From Arthrobacter sp. P2b (lineage in GTDB: Bacteria > Actinomycetota > Actinomycetes > Actinomycetales > Micrococcaceae), in assembly GCF_900168295.1 (NCBI RefSeq), contig NZ_FVZL01000014.1:34709-98708 (forward strand): 64,000 bases of DNA, read 5' to 3'. This document shows positions 1-8,624 of the stretch, in pieces. The first letter of the stretch is position 1; each line of letters begins with the position of its first letter. The notes under the pieces were generated by a model. That model saw only the letters and a program-made list of their open reading frames with translations. It searched no databases and had not been told where the DNA came from. Position numbers and translations under genes: made by a program.

Positions 1-143
1 CGATGCCGACTGCGGCCGGTCCAGGGCTGAAATTTTCGACACCCTGGCAGAGGCGCAGCGGTTCGCCAACAGGCACTGCTCCGGCGAGGACAGCTGGGCT
101 GTCATCGATACTGTCAGCGTGGAGCACATCAAGATCGCTGCCT
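1..143. other. placeholder removed
   Basis: No feature; disregard this entry. Confidence 0.
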
Positions 144-145
144 GA
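2..145 (+). CDS. C-terminal end of an unidentified protein (5' truncated)
   Basis: An open frame enters from the left edge and stops at TGA 143-145, giving 47 visible residues that end VEHIKIAA. The composition is soluble and includes two cysteines and an acidic/aromatic stretch (GEDSWAVIDTV). Third-position G/C preference fits real coding. A strong hairpin follows 30 bases later, as expected at a gene end. The family is not recognisable from this fragment. Confidence 0.55.
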   Translation, partial: DADCGRSRAEIFDTLAEAQRFANRHCSGEDSWAVIDTVSVEHIKIAA

Positions 146-175
146 CCGTCCCCGGGAGGTTACGGCTTAAAGCAG

Positions 176-210
176 GAACCCGCACTGCCCGAATCAGGCA
201 GTGCGGGTCC
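176..210. terminator. Hairpin terminator between convergent genes
   Basis: A perfect 12-bp stem, ACCCGCACTGCC (178-189) with GGCAGTGCGGGT (197-208), encloses a 7-nt loop. It lies between the partial gene ending at 145 and the oppositely oriented reductase ending at 252, so it probably ends transcription from both sides. There is no clear T-run. Confidence 0.7.
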
Positions 211-251
211 ATACCGCTTATTGCAACGGTGCCCTATTGCAGGGACGTCGC

Positions 252-1097
252 CTACGCGAAGTCGGAAACCGCCGGGTCCGGGCCGATGCGGCCTTCACCG
301 TTACCGGTGCGGTCCAGGGCGTTGATGGCCTCAACGTCCTCGGCGTCCAGGGAGACCTCCAGCGCCGCGAAGTTTTCACGGATCCGTGACTCGGTGACTG
401 ACTTGGGGATCACCACGTTGCCGATGGCGAGGTGCCAGGCGATGACCACCTGGGCGGGGGTGGCCTGGTGCTTGGCGGCGATTCGCGCCACCGTTGCGTC
501 CTCGAGCAGCTCACCGCCCTGCCCCAGCGGCGACCACGCCTGCGTCAGGATGCCCTTCGAGGCCCCGAATTCGCGCAGCTCACGCTGGCTGAAGTACGGG
601 TGCAGCTCGATCTGGTGGATGGCCGGGACTACACCTGTTTCATCGATCAAACGCTGCAGGCCTTCCGCGGTGAAGTTGGAAACGCCGATGGACTTGACCC
701 GGCCGCGCTTCTGGAGTTCGATCAGCGCCTTCCAGGTGTCCACGTACTTGTCCTGCTTGGGCTGCATCCAGTGGATGAGGTACAGGTCCAGGGTCTCCAG
801 GCCAAGCCTGTCCATCGATTCCTCGAAGGCAGCCAGGGTTGACTCGTAGCCCTGGTCCGAGTTCCACAGTTTGGTGGTGATGAAGATCTGCTCCGGGGAC
901 AGGCCGGAGCTGGCGATGGCACGGCCCACTCCCGCTTCGTTGCCGTAGATCTTTGCGGTGTCGATGTGGCGGAAGCCGGCTTCGAACGCCTGGCGGACTA
1001 CCTTTTCAGCCACTCCGTCGTCAACCTGCCACACGCCGTAGCCGAGCTGGGGAATCGTGTTTCCGTCATTGAAAGTCAGTGTAGGTGAAGAAGTCAT
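252..1097 (-). CDS. Aldo/keto reductase (2,5-diketo-gluconate reductase-like)
   Basis: NADPH-dependent carbonyl reductase of the AKR superfamily, 281 residues, cytosolic TIM barrel. The catalytic tetrad is intact: D46 and Y51 in HIDTAKIYGNE, K76 in FITTKLW and H109 in LIHW. The cofactor-binding end carries IPKSVTESRIREN. The length is standard for the AKR3/AKR5-like bacterial enzymes. The ATG at 1097 has a good ribosome site (AGGA, 7 nt upstream). The physiological substrate cannot be read from sequence. The upstream region carries the 20-nt-spaced repeat at 1143-1198. Confidence 0.93.
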   Translation of the reverse strand: MTSSPTLTFNDGNTIPQLGYGVWQVDDGVAEKVVRQAFEAGFRHIDTAKIYGNEAGVGRAIASSGLSPEQIFITTKLWNSDQGYESTLAAFEESMDRLGLETLDLYLIHWMQPKQDKYVDTWKALIELQKRGRVKSIGVSNFTAEGLQRLIDETGVVPAIHQIELHPYFSQRELREFGASKGILTQAWSPLGQGGELLEDATVARIAAKHQATPAQVVIAWHLAIGNVVIPKSVTESRIRENFAALEVSLDAEDVEAINALDRTGNGEGRIGPDPAVSDFA

Positions 1098-1142
1098 GGA
1101 TTTATCCTGCCAAATAATCCACCCTGCACCGGGGCATTCGGG

Positions 1143-1198
1143 CCCCGCTAAGCCACACGCTTAACGGGGAATTTCCCGGCTTAACGGGGAATATTCCG
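1143..1198. repeat. Hairpin plus 14-nt direct repeat upstream of the reductase
   Basis: GCTTAACGGGGAAT occurs twice, at 1159-1172 and 1179-1192, exactly 20 nt apart. The first copy also pairs with CCCCGCTAAGC (1143-1153, one mismatch) to form a hairpin. The second copy runs into a perfect palindrome GGAATATTCC (1189-1198). It lies 45-100 bases upstream of the reductase start and just beyond the end of the gene at 1208, so it may be an operator, a terminator, or both. Confidence 0.55.
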
Positions 1199-1207
1199 GC
1201 CGTGCAG

Positions 1208-1663
1208 CTAGGAGGCCTCCTCATGGAGGTGCCTCTCGGCGTCGGACACCTGCTGGTAAACGGCCTCCGCACGGCGGCGCACGGACGCGGCCCCTACCGG
1301 CACGGGCCCGACGGCGAGCCGCAGCATTGCCGCCGCTTCAGCGGTGGTGGCCAGCGAATTGCCCGCCTTGGACAAGGCCCGGTGAACGCCGGAAAGGGCA
1401 GCCGGGATGTCCAGCCCCTCGCTGGGTGAGCGGCGCTGCGCTTCCACGCAGACAGCCCTCACCCGGTCCAGGAGCGCGGCCAGTTCGTTGGCGATCTCCA
1501 CCAGCTCCTCGTACAGCTGGTCGTCCTCCACGCCTTCGAGCACCTGGTGGAAGCGGTCCAGTCCCCGATGGAAGCGGTCGTGCGCCCGGCGCCACAACCC
1601 CTTCCCCAGTTCCGCGTCGTCCTTGCGCCCCTGCCTGGCAGCGCTGAAAAAGCCCAAGCGCAA
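1208..1663 (-). CDS. Uncharacterised helical protein encoded directly after bpa
   Basis: 151 residues, no recognised domain. The sequence is almost wholly charged and helical (heptad-like stretches around residues 25-75 and 120-150), with no signal peptide or membrane segment. The start is TTG at 1661-1663, one base after the TAG of the upstream gene bpa, so the two are probably translationally coupled. A link to proteasome function is suggested only by this coupling. The length and start could be off by a few codons because TTG is the only in-frame start near the junction. Confidence 0.7.
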   Translation of the reverse strand: MRLGFFSAARQGRKDDAELGKGLWRRAHDRFHRGLDRFHQVLEGVEDDQLYEELVEIANELAALLDRVRAVCVEAQRRSPSEGLDIPAALSGVHRALSKAGNSLATTAEAAAMLRLAVGPVPVGAASVRRRAEAVYQQVSDAERHLHEEAS

Positions 1664-1664
1664 C

Positions 1665-2291
1665 CTACAGATACTGTCCGGGACCGTGGTCCGGGTCGTT
1701 CTGCTGCCCCGGGCGTCCCGGAGCGCCTGGGCGGGGACCGGCGGGCGCGCGCTGGGGCTCGCCGTTCTCGCCGATCACCACGCCCGGGGCGATCATTGTG
1801 CCAGGCGGAAGCTGGCGCAACTGCATCTGCGCGGCTGCGTGCTCGCGGGCTGCGTGCTGGGCTGCGATGGCTGTCTGGATGCCGTGGAACAGGCCTTCCA
1901 GCCAGCCCACCAGCTGCGCCTGGGCAATGCGGAGCTCTGCGTCGGAGGGTGTGGCCTCGTCCGAGAAGGGAAGGCTGATCCGGTCCAGTTCCTCCACCAG
2001 CTCGGGCGCCAGCCCGTCTTCCAGCTCCTTGATGGAGCGCTCATGGATTTCGGCCAGCCTGCCCCGGGCTGCGTCATCCAGCGGGGCGGACTTCACTTCC
2101 TCCAGGAGCTGCCGGATCATGGTGCCGATCCGCATTACCTTGGCTGGTTCGTCCACCAGGTCCTGCAGGCTGCTGCCCTTGGGCTTGGTGCCGTCCGGCT
2201 GGGCCGCCGGCACCGGCGGCTGGCTGTCGTCGATGGTGGTGCCTTCTACCGGGAGGTCCTCAGGTGCCTGAGTGTCTTTCGGATCGCTCAT
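1665..2291 (-). CDS. bpa: Bacterial proteasome activator Bpa/PafE
   Basis: ATP-independent ring-shaped activator that docks on the 20S core proteasome and feeds in unfolded proteins (established for mycobacterial Rv3780). Here it has 208 residues. The N-terminal 40 residues are acidic and probably disordered. The four-helix core runs from about residue 42 to 150 and contains the family-typical stretches PAKVMRIGTMIRQLLEEV, ELEDGLAPELVEELDR and SDAELRIAQAQLVGWLEGLF. The C-terminus ends GPGQYL, the hydrophobic-Tyr-X motif that inserts into the alpha-ring. It lies 77 bases downstream of ybdD on the same strand and may be cotranscribed with cstA. Confidence 0.95.
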   Translation of the reverse strand: MSDPKDTQAPEDLPVEGTTIDDSQPPVPAAQPDGTKPKGSSLQDLVDEPAKVMRIGTMIRQLLEEVKSAPLDDAARGRLAEIHERSIKELEDGLAPELVEELDRISLPFSDEATPSDAELRIAQAQLVGWLEGLFHGIQTAIAAQHAAREHAAAQMQLRQLPPGTMIAPGVVIGENGEPQRAPAGPRPGAPGRPGQQNDPDHGPGQYL

Positions 2292-2368
2292 GCGTTCATA
2301 CTCTCACGTGGAATCCGTCCGAACGCCACTCGATGAAGCCGCCTGACGGTTGTCCGCTGCGGGCTCAA

Positions 2369-2572
2369 TCAGCAGCACCTGCCCTGCGGGTTGGCGTCCT
2401 GGCGGTCCGTCCGGTCGCGCCAGAACTCCCGCTCACTGAGTGGCGGTTCCTTGTGGCCGGCCTCCCTGTGGTGTTCGAGGTATTTGGTGTAGGCGTCGGC
2501 ACCCATGACACCCCCCATATATCGTGCGAACCCCTTGAACCCGTTGGAGAGCGCTGCAACTCCGGTGCTCAT
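2369..2572 (-). CDS. YbdD/YjiX-family small protein, partner of CstA
   Basis: 67 residues if started at the ATG at 2572, which overlaps the TGA of cstA by one base (TGATG). A longer frame to 2623 lies inside cstA and is less likely. The family signature is present: a YMGG..GADAYTKYLEHH core, PPLSEREFWRDR, and a terminal RCC. In enterobacteria the homologue accompanies and is required with the CstA-type pyruvate transporter. Soluble, no membrane segment. The tight coupling implies roughly equal synthesis with CstA. Confidence 0.9.
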   Translation of the reverse strand: MSTGVAALSNGFKGFARYMGGVMGADAYTKYLEHHREAGHKEPPLSEREFWRDRTDRQDANPQGRCC

Positions 2573-4872
2573 CAGTGGTGTCCTGCCCGCTCGAAGCGCA
2601 GGTTGGCGGGAACCTTTTCCCATTCCGCCAGCAGCTCACGCTCGGCACGGGTGGGAATGAGCCCGGCGGGAGCGAAGACGCGCGACGGGAGGGCCGGGTC
2701 TTCGTTGTCCTTGGTGGGAACGCCGGCCGCCCTGTTCCGGAACGCCCGGACGGTGGCGAGCAACGCCGTCGCAATGACAATGATGCTCAGGACCACGAAG
2801 ATCACCGAGAGCCAGCCCTGGATGGCGGTATTGCGAACCACGGCCTCCATGGCCACTACGGTCTTGGCGCTGCCGAACTCGGTCTTCCCCTCGGCAAGGG
2901 CCTTGCTGAAGGCGGCGTTGTTGGCGAAGTAGCCTACGGCGGGGGTCGGGGAGAAGATCTTCTGGTAGCTCGCGGTGATGGTGACCACCGCGGCGAAGGC
3001 CAGCGGCAGCGCGACGATCCACAGGTATTTGAAGGATCCGCGCTTGGCTGCGATGGCCAGGCACACGGACAGGGCGATGGCCGCCAGCAGCTGGTTGGCG
3101 ATGCCGAACAGCGGGAACAGTGTATTGATGCCGCCCAGCGGATCGGTCACGCCCATCAACAGCACCGCACCCCAGGCACCCACCATGATCGCGGTGCAGA
3201 GCCACGCCCCGGGCCGCCAGGAGGCTTCCTTGAACTTGGGGACGAAGTTGCCGATGGAGTCCTGCAGCATGAACCGTGCCACGCGCGTGCCGGCGTCAAC
3301 TGCCGTCAGGATGAACAGGGCTTCGAACATGATGGCGAAGTGGTACCAGAACGCCATCATGGCGGTGCCGCCAATGAACTGCTGCATGATGTGTGCGAGG
3401 CCCACAGCGAGGGTGGGAGCGCCGCCGGTGCGCGAGACGATGCTTTCCTCGCCCACGTTGGCTGCCGTCTGGGACAGGAATTCCGGAGTGAGGTTCACGC
3501 CGCTCAGACCCAGGCTGTTGACCCACGTGGCGGCCGTTTCCACTGTTCCGCCCGTCAGTGCGGTGGGCGAGTTCATGGCGAAGTACAGGCCACGGTCAAT
3601 CGAGATGGCGGCAACCAGGGCCATGATGGCCACGAACGATTCCATCAGCATTCCGCCGTAGCCGATGAAGCGCGTCTGGCGTTCCTTCTCCACGAGTTTT
3701 GGCGTGGTGCCGGAGGAGATGAGGGCGTGGAAGCCGGACAGCGCGCCACAGGCAATGGTGACGAAGAGGAAGGGGAAGAGGGATCCGGGGAACACCGGCC
3801 CGTTGTCCCTGCTGGCGAATTCACTGAAGGCCGGCACGGTGATTTCCGGGCGGACAACGATGATGGCCAGCGCGAGCATCACGATCACGCCGATTTTCAT
3901 GAATGTGGAGAGGTAGTCCCGGGGTGCCAGGAGCAGCCACACGGGCAGGATCGCGGCGATGAAGCCGTACACGATCAGGCCCCAGGCGATGGTCACCTTG
4001 TCCAGGCTGAAGATGTCCGCGCCCCACGGGGTTTCTGCCACGATGCCGCCGCCGATAATGGCCGCCATCAGCAGCACGAAACCGATCAGTGAAACCTCCA
4101 TCACCTTGCCGGGCCGGAGGTAGCGAAGGTAGATGCCCATGAACAGGGCGATGGGGATGGTCAGGCTGACGGAGAACACGCCCCACGGGCTTTCACCCAG
4201 GGCATTGACGACGACGAGCGCGAGGATGGCGACGATGATCACCATGATGAGCAGGGTGGCGATGAGGGCCGCAGTGCCGCCGATGACGCCGAGTTCCTCA
4301 CGGGCCATCTGGCCCAGGGAACGTCCGCCGCGGCGCATCGAGAAGAACATCACCAGGTAGTCCTGCACGGCGCCGGCGAGAACGACGCCGATGATGATCC
4401 AGATGGTGCCGGGAAGGTAGCCCATCTGTGCTGCAAGCACGGGGCCAACCAGGGGCCCGGCGCCGGCGATGGCGGCAAAGTGGTGGCCGAACAGGACGTT
4501 GCGGTCCGTCCGGACATAATCCTTGCCGTCGGCCTTGTACTCGGCGGGGGTGGCCCGGCGGTCATCCGGCCGGGTGATGTACCGCTCGATCACCTTGGAA
4601 TAGAAACGGTAGCCGATCAGGTAGGTGCACACCGATGCGAACACGAACCAGATCGCATTGACGGTCTCCCCGCGGATGATGGCGAGCATGAACCACGCCA
4701 CGCCGCCGAGCAGGGCGATGGCGGCCCACAAGGCGATTTTGCCGGGCGTCCACTTCCTCTCCTCTGCCTCCCGGGCATTCTCATCCACGGCGGCAGGGGG
4801 AAGGGCCTGATCTGTGGCCACAGCACCCTCCCTCCGGAATGAACCGTTCCGATCATCAGGCGTTCCGGCCAT
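2572..4872 (-). CDS. cstA: Carbon starvation protein A, pyruvate transporter
   Basis: Multi-pass inner-membrane carrier of 766 residues (about 16-18 hydrophobic segments). The CstA core is clear: GHHFAAIAGAGPLVGPVLAAQ, the DYLVMFFSMRRGGRS loop, and FHALISSGTTPKLV. CstA/BtsT-type proteins import pyruvate, and peptides have also been proposed. The ATG at 4872 is preferred over a start at 4923 because AAGGAGGAGAC sits directly upstream. It is followed with overlap by ybdD. It fits a lifestyle of scavenging organic acids, together with PEP carboxykinase at 28.6 kb. Confidence 0.95.
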   Translation of the reverse strand: MAGTPDDRNGSFRREGAVATDQALPPAAVDENAREAEERKWTPGKIALWAAIALLGGVAWFMLAIIRGETVNAIWFVFASVCTYLIGYRFYSKVIERYITRPDDRRATPAEYKADGKDYVRTDRNVLFGHHFAAIAGAGPLVGPVLAAQMGYLPGTIWIIIGVVLAGAVQDYLVMFFSMRRGGRSLGQMAREELGVIGGTAALIATLLIMVIIVAILALVVVNALGESPWGVFSVSLTIPIALFMGIYLRYLRPGKVMEVSLIGFVLLMAAIIGGGIVAETPWGADIFSLDKVTIAWGLIVYGFIAAILPVWLLLAPRDYLSTFMKIGVIVMLALAIIVVRPEITVPAFSEFASRDNGPVFPGSLFPFLFVTIACGALSGFHALISSGTTPKLVEKERQTRFIGYGGMLMESFVAIMALVAAISIDRGLYFAMNSPTALTGGTVETAATWVNSLGLSGVNLTPEFLSQTAANVGEESIVSRTGGAPTLAVGLAHIMQQFIGGTAMMAFWYHFAIMFEALFILTAVDAGTRVARFMLQDSIGNFVPKFKEASWRPGAWLCTAIMVGAWGAVLLMGVTDPLGGINTLFPLFGIANQLLAAIALSVCLAIAAKRGSFKYLWIVALPLAFAAVVTITASYQKIFSPTPAVGYFANNAAFSKALAEGKTEFGSAKTVVAMEAVVRNTAIQGWLSVIFVVLSIIVIATALLATVRAFRNRAAGVPTKDNEDPALPSRVFAPAGLIPTRAERELLAEWEKVPANLRFERAGHH

Positions 4873-5025
4873 GTCTCCTCCTTGAGTGGGTGCAGGTCTC
4901 CCCTTACTAAGGCACCTTACCAATGCCGGTTGCAGATGGGGATGGGTTGCGCCGCCCGCCGCCGGCCGGTGCGGCGAACGGCAGCCACGGGGCGCCGAAC
5001 GACCCCGCAGGTGTGTGGTTCTGCC

Positions 5026-5400
5026 CTAACCAACCAGCCCTCTGCGGGACATCGGGAGCACAGCCCGCGTACAGATCCACGCGAGCGCCGATCCCGTGAG
5101 CGGGACGGCCAGCACGAGCGCCAGCAGGTGCAGCCAGGGGATCTCCACGGCTGTCCTCATATCCGTCGAGGCCACAATAAGCACCGCGGGCACCGCCCCG
5201 GCGATGGTACCGAGAGCGGCCCCAAGACCGGAGGTGAGCAGTGCCTGCGCCGCAGCGAGCCCCTTCCGAAGACGGGGTGAGGCCCCCACTCCGGCAAGGG
5301 TCACATGGTCGTTCCGGGCGTCAGCCAGTGCCAGGCCGGTGGTGATGCCGGCGGCGCTGAGAGTTATCACTGCGCTGGCAGCCACGATCAACCAGAACAT
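5026..5400 (-). pseudogene. C-terminal remnant of the FtsX-type permease, after an in-frame TAG
   Basis: 124 residues in the same reading frame as the permease that ends at 5404, separated only by TAG and one TGG codon. It encodes the last three hydrophobic segments of an FtsX/MacB-type permease domain (FWLIVAASAVITLSAAGITTG, then LGTIAGAVPAVLIV, then LLALVLAVPLTGSALAWI). It therefore belongs to the upstream gene. An ATG six bases past the stop could allow reinitiation, and read-through is also possible. Confidence 0.75.
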
Positions 5401-5403
5401 CCA

Positions 5404-7887
5404 CTAGTTGTCCTGTGAGACTCCCGGCTCCGCCCAGAACCCGGCACCTGGCTGCTTGTAAACAGCTGCCACTGCCGCGGCCGCCGCGTCAGCTTCGGCG
5501 GCTGACGGCCGCCGGTCCAGCTGGACCAGCAGCTCGGCCGGTTCAGCCCGCAGGTCCAGCCGTTCCGCCGTCTCCGGCGAAACAAAGCCGTAGTAAGGCA
5601 CCGCTTCCCGTGGTTCCACTGCCATCGCGGGCAAGGAGGTGCTGCTGACCGTCCGGTGGACCATCGAGCCGTCCGACGGCGACTGCAGCTGGGTGCGGAC
5701 GTCCTGTCCCCGCAGCACAACTTTTCCGTCCTGGACAAAGACCGGATTGGTCACCACCATGCCACCGGCATCCAGCACCCGAAGGGCTTCGGCGCCTGCT
5801 TCCGTGCCGAGCATCATCCGGATGTCCTCGGCACCTCCCACCACGATTCCCCTCGGCGAACCGGACTCACGGATCATGGAGCCGCGGCAGCGCCAGTCTT
5901 CGGGGTCCACAACCCTCCGCTGCGGCGTCATCGGACATTCATGCTCCTCCGGGACAGCCAGGGAATAGAGGATGCAGTTCGAATTTTCTGTCCGCACGGG
6001 GACCGTCATGTCCACCTCGGGGCCAAATTCGCAGTCAATCGGTGCCGGCGCCGTGATGACCCTGGTCCAGGCAACTGCGCCGACCGCCTTCCCGACGCGG
6101 GACGAGAGCTCAGCCGGGTCCACTTTCATCGGCGGCTGGCGGCTGCCGTCCGCGGGGAGCGGGGCGTCCATCACCAACGGAAGGCGCGCCTGGTTTTCCA
6201 GGGCACTCCACCAATGGTTGTCCCGCATCCAGGTTTGCTGGGTAGCCGACAGCACCAGGCCGGCGCTGGCCAGCGTGGCCGCGGCCAGCACCGCGGCCAC
6301 TGCCGGGACGGTCCGTCCGCGGTTTCGGGCCGAGTCCCGGGCCGCCATCCTGAGGGGCAGGGACAACCATTGCGTCCGGGATGTCAGGCGGACGATCAGC
6401 CAGCCCGTCAGCAGCACCAGCGCAGCCACGGCCAGCCCTGCCCCGCCGATCAGCAGCGTGGCCACCAGTGGAAGCTGTTCTGCCTGCCGGTCCGGGTCCT
6501 TCGCTGACTGGCCCAGCAGCCAGCCGGCTGCCAGCAGCCCAACGGCCGCCACCAGCAGCACCGCCCCCGTGATACTCGTCCGCTTTCCGTTCCCGGCGGG
6601 AGCGCGCCCGGACTTGAGGGCACCGAGCACTGCCTGGCGGGCTACCTGGCCGGCAGGAGCCACCGCGGCGAGGATGCAGGCGGCCAGCCCCATGAACATT
6701 GCAAGCGACGTCAGCAGTATGTCCGGGTGCAGTCCTGCCAGCCGGGCCGAGCCGGTGGACCGGACCCAGAGTACGACGACGGCTGCCGCCCCGAGTCCCA
6801 GGCCTGCGCCTGCCATGACGGCAATGGCACCGAGCCACAAGCCGGCCGCCGTTACGACGGCACGGACAGTGGGCGTCTCAGCCCCCGATGCAGCCAACAG
6901 CGCGAGTTCCCGCACTTGCCTCTTGGCGCCCACCGCGAAGGCCGCACCGGCAAGCAGGCCAACCTCAAGGAGGGCAAGGGCTCCGAGCAGGCCGAAGGAG
7001 GCGTAGAGGGTCAGCGTTTCCGTCGACTCGTACCTGGGCTGTGCACCACTGACCACCCGCTGGTCCAGGGGCGGTGGATCAAGCACCACGCTGCGGGAAA
7101 GCACCGCGACACCCTGGCGGTTGGCCGCCCGGACCTGCTGCCAGCTGACGGGCTCCGGTCCCACGAGGTAGTAGGACACCGACTGGGGCAGCTCACGCTC
7201 CCGGCCCAGGACAGCAGGCGCCACTTGCCCGGGCTGAACGTACAGGAAGCTGTTGTTGTCGGAGGCGTCCGCGTCACGAAGGGTGCCCACCGGCACATAC
7301 GTTCCTGCCGACGTCGTAAATTCCTCGCCGAGCTGCAAGTGGAAGCGTTCCAGCAGCCCGCGCGATACCAGGACTTCCCGGCTGGATTCGGGAGCGCGGC
7401 CATCGAGGAGGGTGAACTTGCCTGTGAACGCGGGATTCAGCGCGTCCACCTGCACGCCGTTCAGCGACACCAACGCTTCCCCAACGGTGGTGGTGAGCTG
7501 CAGTTGGCGCATCGGCAGCACATCGTAGCCTTCGGGAAGCAATTCTTCAGGCGGCGTGGCGATGAAGTCGGGGTCCGCATTCCCTGTGCTGGACGCCACC
7601 ACGGCGTCGTTCAGCGGGTCCTGGATTGATTCGGCGTTGACCGACGCCAAGGCACTGAACCGCGCCTGCGCGTTGCCCAGTTCGTACCGGACGATCTCCT
7701 CCGGTGTGCGCTGCGAGCTCTGGTACAACGTCGCAGCCCCGGTCATTCCGGCCACCGGCAGCATGATCAGCAGCACGATCAGGAACGACCGTCCCCGGTG
7801 CCGCCGGATGTCCCGCCGGGCCATCCGCAGGGCAACCCGGAAACTGCTCCGGCGCCCTCCCGGCGCCGGAGTGAGGTCCAGGGGCAT
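5404..7887 (-). CDS. FtsX-like ABC transporter permease, truncated by an amber codon
   Basis: 827 residues. It forms the membrane subunit of the ABC exporter encoded just upstream. The N-terminal helix (FLIVLLIMLPVAGMTGAATLY) is followed by a large extracytoplasmic domain, then hydrophobic segments around residues 300-430 and 470-530, and a second extracytoplasmic domain. The usual final FtsX helices are missing because TAG at 5404-5406 interrupts the frame; the remainder continues at 5026-5400. The restored protein would be about 952 residues, normal for two-FtsX-domain permeases. The ATG at 7887 overlaps the ATPase stop (TGATG). The substrate is unknown. Confidence 0.85.
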   Translation of the reverse strand: MPLDLTPAPGGRRSSFRVALRMARRDIRRHRGRSFLIVLLIMLPVAGMTGAATLYQSSQRTPEEIVRYELGNAQARFSALASVNAESIQDPLNDAVVASSTGNADPDFIATPPEELLPEGYDVLPMRQLQLTTTVGEALVSLNGVQVDALNPAFTGKFTLLDGRAPESSREVLVSRGLLERFHLQLGEEFTTSAGTYVPVGTLRDADASDNNSFLYVQPGQVAPAVLGRERELPQSVSYYLVGPEPVSWQQVRAANRQGVAVLSRSVVLDPPPLDQRVVSGAQPRYESTETLTLYASFGLLGALALLEVGLLAGAAFAVGAKRQVRELALLAASGAETPTVRAVVTAAGLWLGAIAVMAGAGLGLGAAAVVVLWVRSTGSARLAGLHPDILLTSLAMFMGLAACILAAVAPAGQVARQAVLGALKSGRAPAGNGKRTSITGAVLLVAAVGLLAAGWLLGQSAKDPDRQAEQLPLVATLLIGGAGLAVAALVLLTGWLIVRLTSRTQWLSLPLRMAARDSARNRGRTVPAVAAVLAAATLASAGLVLSATQQTWMRDNHWWSALENQARLPLVMDAPLPADGSRQPPMKVDPAELSSRVGKAVGAVAWTRVITAPAPIDCEFGPEVDMTVPVRTENSNCILYSLAVPEEHECPMTPQRRVVDPEDWRCRGSMIRESGSPRGIVVGGAEDIRMMLGTEAGAEALRVLDAGGMVVTNPVFVQDGKVVLRGQDVRTQLQSPSDGSMVHRTVSSTSLPAMAVEPREAVPYYGFVSPETAERLDLRAEPAELLVQLDRRPSAAEADAAAAAVAAVYKQPGAGFWAEPGVSQDN

Positions 7888-8624
7888 CAGTGGCCGGCCT
7901 GCGAGAGCAGCAGTGCAGGATCATGCATGGCGGTCGCCTGGTCCACGATCCTCCCGTCGCGGAGGAACACCACCCGGTCGGCCCAGGCCGCGTGCCTCGC
8001 TTCGTGGGTGACCAGCATGACGGCCGCGCCCGCATCAGCCCGCGAACGCAGCACTTCCATGACTCCCTGGCCCGTGGTCGAATCCAGGGCGCCCGTTGGC
8101 TCGTCGGCGAGGATCAGGCGCCGCTTCCCCACCACGGCCCGCGCGATGGCCACCCGCTGCTGCTGGCCACCGGACATCTGGTCCATGAAGCGGTCCGCGA
8201 GTTCCGGAATCCCCACCTGGCGGAGGGCATCTGCCGCCTGCCTCTGGGCCTTCTTCGAAGCGGTGCCGTCCAGTTCCAGGGGCAGCGCTACGTTTTCGGC
8301 GGCGGTCAGCGTGGGAACCAGGTTGAAGTCCTGGAAAACGTATCCCACCGCACGCCGGCGCAGCCGGGCCAGCTCGTTGAGACCCAACGCGGCCAGGGGG
8401 GTTGACTCCACAAAGACCGCGCCCGACGTCGGCCGGTCCAGTCCCCCGGCCAGGGCAAGGAGCGAGGACTTTCCCGAGCCCGACGGTCCCATGACCGCAA
8501 CAAACTCGCCAGCGCTGATGGCAAGGTCCACGTCCCGAAGCGCGGCCACCGCCGTCGCGCCTTCCCCGAACGTCCTGCTGACCTTCGCGAGCTCCAGGAC
8601 CTGCTGCGGCCCCCGGACGCTCAC
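7887..8624 (-). CDS. ABC transporter ATP-binding protein (MacB/LolD type)
   Basis: 245-residue cytoplasmic ATPase pairing with the FtsX-like permease. All motifs are intact: Walker A GPSGSGKS (46-53), Q-loop Q98, signature MSGGQ (150-154), Walker B LILADEP (170-176) and the H-loop H207. Family members drive mechanotransmission, lipoprotein release or peptide/antibiotic export rather than ordinary uptake. It starts inside the end of padR (ATGA overlap) and overlaps the permease, making a three-gene operon. Confidence 0.95.
   Translation of the reverse strand: MSVRGPQQVLELAKVSRTFGEGATAVAALRDVDLAISAGEFVAVMGPSGSGKSSLLALAGGLDRPTSGAVFVESTPLAALGLNELARLRRRAVGYVFQDFNLVPTLTAAENVALPLELDGTASKKAQRQAADALRQVGIPELADRFMDQMSGGQQQRVAIARAVVGKRRLILADEPTGALDSTTGQGVMEVLRSRADAGAAVMLVTHEARHAAWADRVVFLRDGRIVDQATAMHDPALLLSQAGH

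Noticed and set aside
143..145. An empty placeholder item in the feature list near the first stop codon
   Set aside because: It carries no annotation and confidence 0; it should be ignored.
4901..4920. CCTTAC direct repeat with TAAGGCACCTTA upstream of cstA as an iron-regulator box
   Set aside because: Only a partial match to the DtxR/IdeR pattern; too weak to call.
5404..5406. TAG as pyrrolysine or programmed read-through
   Set aside because: No pyrrolysine genes are seen and the group does not use it; simple nonsense mutation or error is more economical.
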